This document shows, piece by piece, positions 57,819 to 64,000 of a DNA stretch of 64,000 nt. The stretch comes from Acridotheres tristis. Taxonomy: Eukaryota; Chordata; Aves; Passeriformes; Sturnidae. Location: NCBI GenBank assembly GCA_037013685.1, contig CM072884.1, forward strand, positions 7,626,001 to 7,690,000. The letters run 5' to 3'. The position numbers and the translations under genes are program-made. The notes below the pieces were generated by a model, which worked only from the letters and a program-made list of their open reading frames with translations, was not told the DNA's origin and did not search any database. The first letter of the stretch is position 1. Every line of letters begins with the position of its first letter.

Positions 57819-60800
57819 CTTGGGAAGGAAAAGCAGAAGCACTCAGTCAGCACTTACAGGTAGTAAAGTGTGTCATTATTTCTTACAAAATGCTGGCAGC
57901 AGTGCACCTTTCATTTCCCACAGAAATATGATTTGTGAGATGTGCAGCCCTATGGTTAAGAGAGGAAAATGTAAATTAATCGTCTGCTTGCTACTTGTAT
58001 GTTTTATTTATATTTATGTATGTGTGTAAATGTATAACTTATGTGGTTTTTTAACCTCATGGGGTATATATATATGTAGACACACAATATTTTACTGATG
58101 TTAAATCTGATTACTGTTATATACTTAAATTTTTTATGTCTGGTTCAAGCAACATCATAAAAAATAAGACAGACTTCAAAAACATTCATTTCACAATGTT
58201 AGTTTCCTCCCAGCAGAACAGATATAATCAGAGAGACTTGCTAAGGTTATTCCAGGTTTCAGGCTAGAAAAGGGCTGCATAATTACAAGGTGCCATGTTC
58301 CTTCAGTTTCTATTATACTCAAAAGGAGTTTAACCAAATTTAGTGGGAAATATATTGCTTCTGTAAACATCATATTACATGCTTTTGTAATAAATCAAGT
58401 TTAAGAGATCATTAAGAACTACTGAAATAAAAACCTGTTTTGGAGTGGCACTATGGGGATTCATCATATACATTCTTCGAGGTTGATGGCATGAAACTGG
58501 GAAAAAAATTGTGATGAATTTGTGGATTTGTGTTTTACATTCAGATTTAGTGATTCAGCAAACTGTATAAATGAGTTATGCATTTCCTGAGATGTCAGAT
58601 GCATTTCAGTATCGGACTGAAGTACAGATATTGACATGTGTTCTGACTTCAGTAGTGCAGAAATGCTGTAAGGGACAGTCTAGGGAACAGAACTTTTGCA
58701 GTATAAGTGGACAAGAACAATTGCACTGTGAAAAAACAAGGGCTGAGGATGATTTGAACAAAGTCCCGGAGCAAGCTGGTGTCATATCCAAGTGTGAGCT
58801 TGAGATCTGGATCCTGCTCAGATGTGGCTGCCTGTGTTGCTTCTATTTAAGGGCTTTCTGTCCATGTTATTTCTGACATATTTCATTTAGGAGGGCTTAA
58901 AAATACCATGATGCTCACTAGACATTTTAATACTTGTCATATCAGAAGGAAAATCATCTGTTATGCAGAGTTTACCTTAGAAAAACTATATATATATTAA
59001 AGCCTTCATTCGTCAATTACAATAACGGACTGACAAACTGTGAAATATTGGTGCAGGTTCTTCTCATTCATCAGGATCACACCATTCATTTTGTCTGCTT
59101 CAAAATGTGAGCATCGATTGATATATTTATGAATTTAACTTTTATTTTGCCTGACCCCATGGAAAGTGAAATTGTGAAGTAAAACTTAAAAATTCCGTGA
59201 TTCATGTTAGATATTTTCTTACTCTGATAATTTCATTATAAAACTAAATGTAAATGAACAAATTAAAAATATAAAAAAAAATAGATGTATGTCTGAGATA
59301 TTTTAGGAAAAATTTTGAAACTAATATTGACGAGAGTGATATATTTGAAAACTGTCATTCTAGTCCTTGGCTTATTTGTTTTGTTTTAATTTAGTAGATT
59401 TTCTTGTGTTTGTTCTATAAAGATTTTTTCCCTCTAACACCATTAAAGATCATTTAAGGCAGGTTCAGGATGGACAAACATAAATATTTGGTTCACTGGA
59501 TTTTGAAAACATCTGAACCCAATTAGCTTTGGTCTTATTTAATCAGGAATTTTTTTTGTCTCAGTGAGCGTACAAGAAAATCCACAGGAAATAAGTAGTC
59601 ATGTTTTATCTGTGATGTATTATTTTGCTTGGTATAATGTACATTTAAAATGTCTCTTGAAAGGGCCTATTTAAAATTTCTGTGCAATTAATTTTTTCTT
59701 TAGAAAGAACATAGTATATAATTGTTTTGTATACAATTTTTCTATGATATGAATTCCTATTTGTTAAAGTTTTCAGGGAAAAACCCAAATCTGGAAAAAC
59801 ATTTTAATAGTTGAATCTTGAAATTATAGAAATATTGTAGATAAAAGCCTTTAATAACATAGATTTTTAACTACCTAGATGAATTTACTTTTATTACCTT
59901 TTATCACTTCTTGCTTTCAAGGTTAGCTTTACAACTAAGGGGGTTGACATAGGGGAATTGAAATAAAACTGTGAATATCAACACAAAATAACCAAAAACT
60001 GATAGCTTTTGTAAAAAGAAATTAATAGACCTTTCAAGCAGACAATGTAGTTTTAAAGATCCCATCCCCTGTTTGTTGATAATGTCTCTTCTATGTTACA
60101 GAACAGAAAAGAGAAGCAATCAAACACAGAAAGGCAATAAAACCCCTCCAGACTTTTAATTATGTAATGCTGCCCCACTAACAGTTTGTGAAATAAGAGC
60201 CCTTTGTTCATTCTTTAAATTTCTTGGGTTGATCTCTGCCTCAGGCTGAAGACTTCCAAGATTACCTGAGACAAAAGAGCTCAAGTCTGTCTAGGAGCAA
60301 GGCACAATTACCTTCTACAGAGTAGACAGAGGAACCCAGGTGGGTTAGGGAGAGACTGAAACAAGGAAATATTTGATATGTTTCCAGTTAACCCACCTGA
60401 GTCTTTCTACAAATGTATCATAACTCTTTGTAGTTTTTAAATATTCCATGAGTCATAGATATTTCTTTTATTCCAACAGAATTTCAACATTTCAGAGGCC
60501 AACCTACAGGTGTGCTAATCAATTCAGTGAATATTTGAATGCAAATTTTTTACCTGCTTCCTACTTTGATAGAAAAAAGAGCAGCCCACATCCTGAAAAG
60601 TCTGATGTGGACATGGCAAATCACTGAACTTTTTTTCACCATGTGATCTGAAAAATGCATTGAAAAAGGCACTGTTACGTGTGATGGGCAAGGCTGAACA
60701 TCTCCCTGGCCATAGCAAGGAGTGACTGAATTCTTTATTCTACTTGACTTGCATGTTGAACTGGTTTTATCTCAGTCCATGAGTTTTCTTGCTTTTACCC

Positions 60801-61005
60801 TCCCAATTCTTTCCCTGTCTCACTGTGGGGTAAATCACTCTGTGATGTTTAGCTGCCTCCCAGGGTTAAAACACAAAAAAAAAACAACAAACAAAAAAAA
60901 AAAAAAAAGTCTTACACAGTGATTGGGGATACAATAAAAACACTTCCATGAGTAAATGTCTTTAGCTCCTGTAGGTAAAAATGGAGAATAATATAGCAAT
61001 TAAAC
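57819..61005. other. Single-copy sequence (possible intron)
   Basis: No repeat of known family. A 101-codon forward frame at 58,571-58,876 is Cys-rich at its end and unrecognised. An A-rich run lies at 60,868-60,908. AT dinucleotide patches occur near 58,065-58,077 and 58,988-58,999. Confidence 0.45.
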
Positions 61006-61440
61006 TGTAATTTACCTCTTTTCCTAGCTGTGCAATAAATAAGTTTGCCTTGAAACCTGCGAGTTGCAAGCTAAGGAATGTTTTATAAGGTTATCTGGGG
61101 GATGTTTTTCTCTCGTGCAGCACAGTGTGTACATGTGCCCCCGAGCACATCACAAAGTCTGTCTTCCAACTCTGTCATTAACATGAGCACTAACAAGCCT
61201 GGAGATGACTTAGTGAAAGGTCAGGTGCTTCATTAAACTCGCTTGTCAGCAACTGGAGGCTTTCCAGCCATGGTGAGCTATGACAAAAACAACCAAATTT
61301 ACATTGTACTCTGCATAATTAACTCCAGGAAATTAGAGGCAATTTAGGGAATAACTGAGGAACTGGCCAAGAAGAATTATACACATCTGTACTAAACCAA
61401 ACTGCCTCAATGCCCTGGCAATTAAAGTACTGTTGTCTGT
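61006..61440. promoter_or_regulatory. Candidate conserved non-coding block
   Basis: About 430 bases with even base composition, no repeats and no homopolymers over five bases, containing motif-like words such as GCATAATTAACTCC, GGCAATTTAGGG and GTCATTAACATGAGC. It stands out from the AT-rich flanks in the way deeply conserved enhancers often do. No frame is open throughout, so it is unlikely to be coding. Inference only. Confidence 0.3.
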
Positions 61441-61925
61441 ATAGAAGGGACCATTATGTTCTGCAGTTTGAGCCTATAGTTTTTGGTCAAAAAACAGGAC
61501 ATTTTTTTCTCAGAAGAGACAATGGAAATCAGAAAACCTCCTGCCATAATCACTAGCATATTTCCAATCACTCAAGAGCAATTCTCACTTGGGAAGACTG
61601 TGAACAGTGCATTTTGATGCAATCTATGCCTGCTGTGTGTCCCATATAACCAGTAACCCTAATGATGAAACAAATACTGCATTTCTTCTATTATCTTCTT
61701 AAATACTCTGATCTGGCACTTTGACAGAAGAGGTCACAATCCTGAAGGCAATAACTCCCTTTTAATGTCCTGTTGCAAAATTCAAGAACAAAAAGAATGA
61801 AGTGGGTGTTGTTAATTTGAAAAAGGCAGGGTAAAATTCAGTTTTGGTGGAAGGCCAGTTATTATGCTGTATTTGGAAGAGGCAAGGCAATTTCTTGGAT
61901 GCTTATCTTACAATTTTTCCCCATT

Positions 61926-61942
61926 AAAAAAAAAAAAAAAAA
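61926..61942. repeat. 17-base A homopolymer
   Basis: Uninterrupted A run, with no recognisable retrocopy upstream. Confidence 0.9.
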
Positions 61943-62068
61943 TTAATCATTTTCCTGCCACAAGAAGTGCTGAGAATTTTACTTGAAGGGAAAATTGCAA
62001 TTTTTCAACATACATAAAATTTTTTGCTATAACCTACTTGTAGTACCACAAATGCACATAGCACTCAA

Positions 62069-62098
62069 ACACAAACAAACAAACAAACAAACAAACAA
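62069..62098. repeat. (ACAA)n microsatellite, about 7 copies
   Basis: ACACAAACAAACAAACAAAC continuing to ACAAGT. A short perfect tetranucleotide array, likely polymorphic. Confidence 0.95.
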
Positions 62099-64000
62099 GT
62101 AAATTAAAGCATATATATCGTTTGATACTGTAAACTTGTGGAATTTTTGTATTTATGTGGTTAATGTATTTTTTTAATAATTTCATTTTCTGAAACTAAG
62201 TGCAAATGAAATATGAAACAAACCAACCTCAAACTTCCTTAACTTTTTTTCAATACCTGAGAATAGTAAGCCACTATTAAATGAGCAAGATTAGTCTAAT
62301 AAATAGTGTTGTAAGACTCAAATTCAGTTCTCTTTGGTACCACAATTTTCCTTGGGGAAAAGCAAAACCAAAAACGGTTAGAATTTCTTTACTTCTCTAG
62401 ATACCAAGAGCACAATTTTCTGACTTTAATATTACATGACAGCAATGGAGATTGAGAGGTTCTAAGCTGTGATACTGATGGTGAAATATTCATTATTAAA
62501 AGGTAGAAATTTATAGTTTGGGGTGTTTTTAACAAAGTATCCTTATTTTATTAATAGCTCATAATTCAAGATTCAACAAACATACCTTGGTTTATTTTGC
62601 TTGATTGGTGTTTATTGCATAAATATACTTCGTGGAATTTTAAAGAGTTGTCTGATCTCTATCATTTGCTATTTCTGCTGTCGTTTTGCTGCTGTTAAAC
62701 CTTTACACCCCTGACACATACCAGAAATAGAAGTAAAACTTGTCAGCTGGATCATTGAGAATACATTGCATACATGAAGTTTGGCTTCTTGTCTTCTAAA
62801 TGGAGCTTCTGGTAGTGGTAGATCTCTTCTGTATCCTAAATAATCTTTCCTGGATTTTATATGAACAGAGCATTTCCCTGACACCTGCAGAACACTTGTG
62901 GTGGCTGGAATCCCCTTAAATTAGGACTGCTGAAAAGGAGTTCATTTGCACACTTTTTGCCTCCATTTTGTTCCAGAAGTTTCTCATTACATCATTTAAA
63001 GAACATGGAGTTAAGTATTCCAGGAGACACTGGTAAACAAGAGAGTGAGCTAAACAAAGTCTCAAAAAAATTGGAAGTACTTTAGATTCCTAAACGTAAT
63101 AAAACTCAGGTCCCTGCCAATCTTTATGATGTCTTATTTAGTGTGCAAATGTAGGTATGCTCTCACAGTCTGTGCTCTCATCTTCAGATTTCTGAAGATT
63201 GCATCTGGAAATTCTGAAATTGCATCTGGAAAACTTTCTTTATAATGCTTTTTGTAGTGTTTGTTTTTAAACGAGAAGAGTAAACCCGGTGCCATTTGAA
63301 CTAATGTTTTCACAATGTATTTTTTTGGATAACAAAGGACTTGAGGACATGCAAGACCTGAGGTTCTTCTTTTTCTTGTGCATTTACATGTCAATGCCTT
63401 TCTGATAAAAACTGTGAAGAAAAATACTTTCCAGACAGGCTTTTGTTTGGGTTATTTTACTTCTAACAGAGAAGATAATGGTTAATGCACAGCTTTACAT
63501 GGAGGTGGGGGAGATCTTGTCAAGGATTGCAAAGAAAGCATGACTGTGCTCAAAACATATCTTCCAGCAACTGCAGTGCCTCTTATGAATGGGGACAGTG
63601 ACATAAAATGTGATATGAGGCAGATTAGCTGCATCTCGGTGTCTTCTGCCAGCACATTATGTTCATGTCATGTTCTTGAATTTCATTTACAGATAAGCCC
63701 TGTGAGTAATTGTAGCATGAAACTTAAAATTGTAATCTGCTTTTGATGTATGGAAACAGAGGGAATTAGATTAGGAGAATCTTTCAAATGACATTGCATG
63801 TTATTTAGCTTTTGAGTATATGTTTTTTTACAGACGCAGTTTTTGTTTACTGCTTCACTTTAAATGTTTTCAGTCTCCAGCAGACCACAGTCAAAAGCAA
63901 AAGGAATAAACTGGTCACCAACAAGCCCTTGAGTGAGTGGGTTTGCCCTTAATACAGCAGATCCTAATGGTCTTGCCAAGCCTGGGTGATATTGATGTAT
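62099..64000. other. Single-copy sequence
   Basis: No supported gene. A 21-22-base imperfect tandem duplication (TTCTGAAGATTGCATCTGGA, then TTCTGAAATTGCATCTGGAA) lies at 63,190-63,232, preceded by an 8-bp inverted pair TCTTCAGA/TCTGAAGA at 63,181-63,198. The frame at 63,540-63,746 is unrecognised. Confidence 0.5.

Noticed and set aside
58571..58876. 101-codon forward frame with a Cys-rich end
   Set aside because: No domain pattern. The cysteines cluster only at the end as TGT/TGC in ordinary DNA, and there is no downstream donor in frame.
1..64000. tRNA, rRNA and known snRNA genes
   Set aside because: No cloverleaf with A/B boxes and no recognisable rRNA or snRNA sequence was found by eye. 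tRNAscan-SE and Infernal would be the decisive runs.

Overview
The window looks like nuclear DNA from a bird, most likely a songbird. It is AT-rich, has no operon-like or densely coding structure, and its recognisable repeats are CR1 LINE fragments plus long-terminal-repeat (LTR) sequence of a type I associate with avian endogenous retroviruses. There are no Alu/B1-type SINEs and no L1. The species and chromosome cannot be read from the sequence.

I found no complete protein-coding gene and no tRNA, rRNA or CRISPR array. Most open reading frames are short and come from CR1, LTRs, microsatellites or chance. The one stretch that looks like a real exon is on the minus strand at 57,606-57,818: a good splice acceptor, about 70 hydrophilic codons, then a stop. 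I do not recognise the protein. If it is real, the rest of the gene lies upstream on the minus strand, beyond the right edge, and the right end of the window is intron. Otherwise the whole window is intergenic or intronic.

Layout. 1-3.7 kb: an 11-bp minisatellite, a T/G-rich tract, a candidate conserved regulatory block with a 16-bp palindrome, and a long 6-bp microsatellite. 3.7-4.6 kb: a 5'-truncated CR1 with reverse-transcriptase remnants. 5.9-6.7 kb: a pyrimidine tract joined to what looks like a minus-strand retroelement or retrocopy. 10-12.5 kb: CR1 scraps and an old LTR-type repeat. 15.2-15.8 kb: an enhancer-like block. 21.4-22.3 kb: a CR1 scrap, an 83-nt near-perfect hairpin and a CTCTTTCT microsatellite. 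24.2 kb: a CR1 3' end. 26-32.4 kb: three AT-rich enhancer-like blocks. 33.7-35.2 kb: a long LTR-type block with TATA-like and polyadenylation signals and a 22-bp palindrome. 36.8 and 45.6-46.0 kb: more CR1. 46.6 kb: a possible ancient L3/CR1-type remnant. 49.45 kb: three overlapping palindromes. 57.6 kb: the exon candidate. 61.0-61.4 kb: another enhancer-like block. 62.07 kb: an ACAA microsatellite.

The genes do not work together in any visible way because no gene set is present. I did not find a new multi-gene system. The most useful leads are the hairpin at 21,625-21,707, the exon candidate at 57.6 kb, the nested palindromes at 49.45 kb and the candidate regulatory blocks. Conservation claims for those blocks are inference from texture only, since no alignment could be run.
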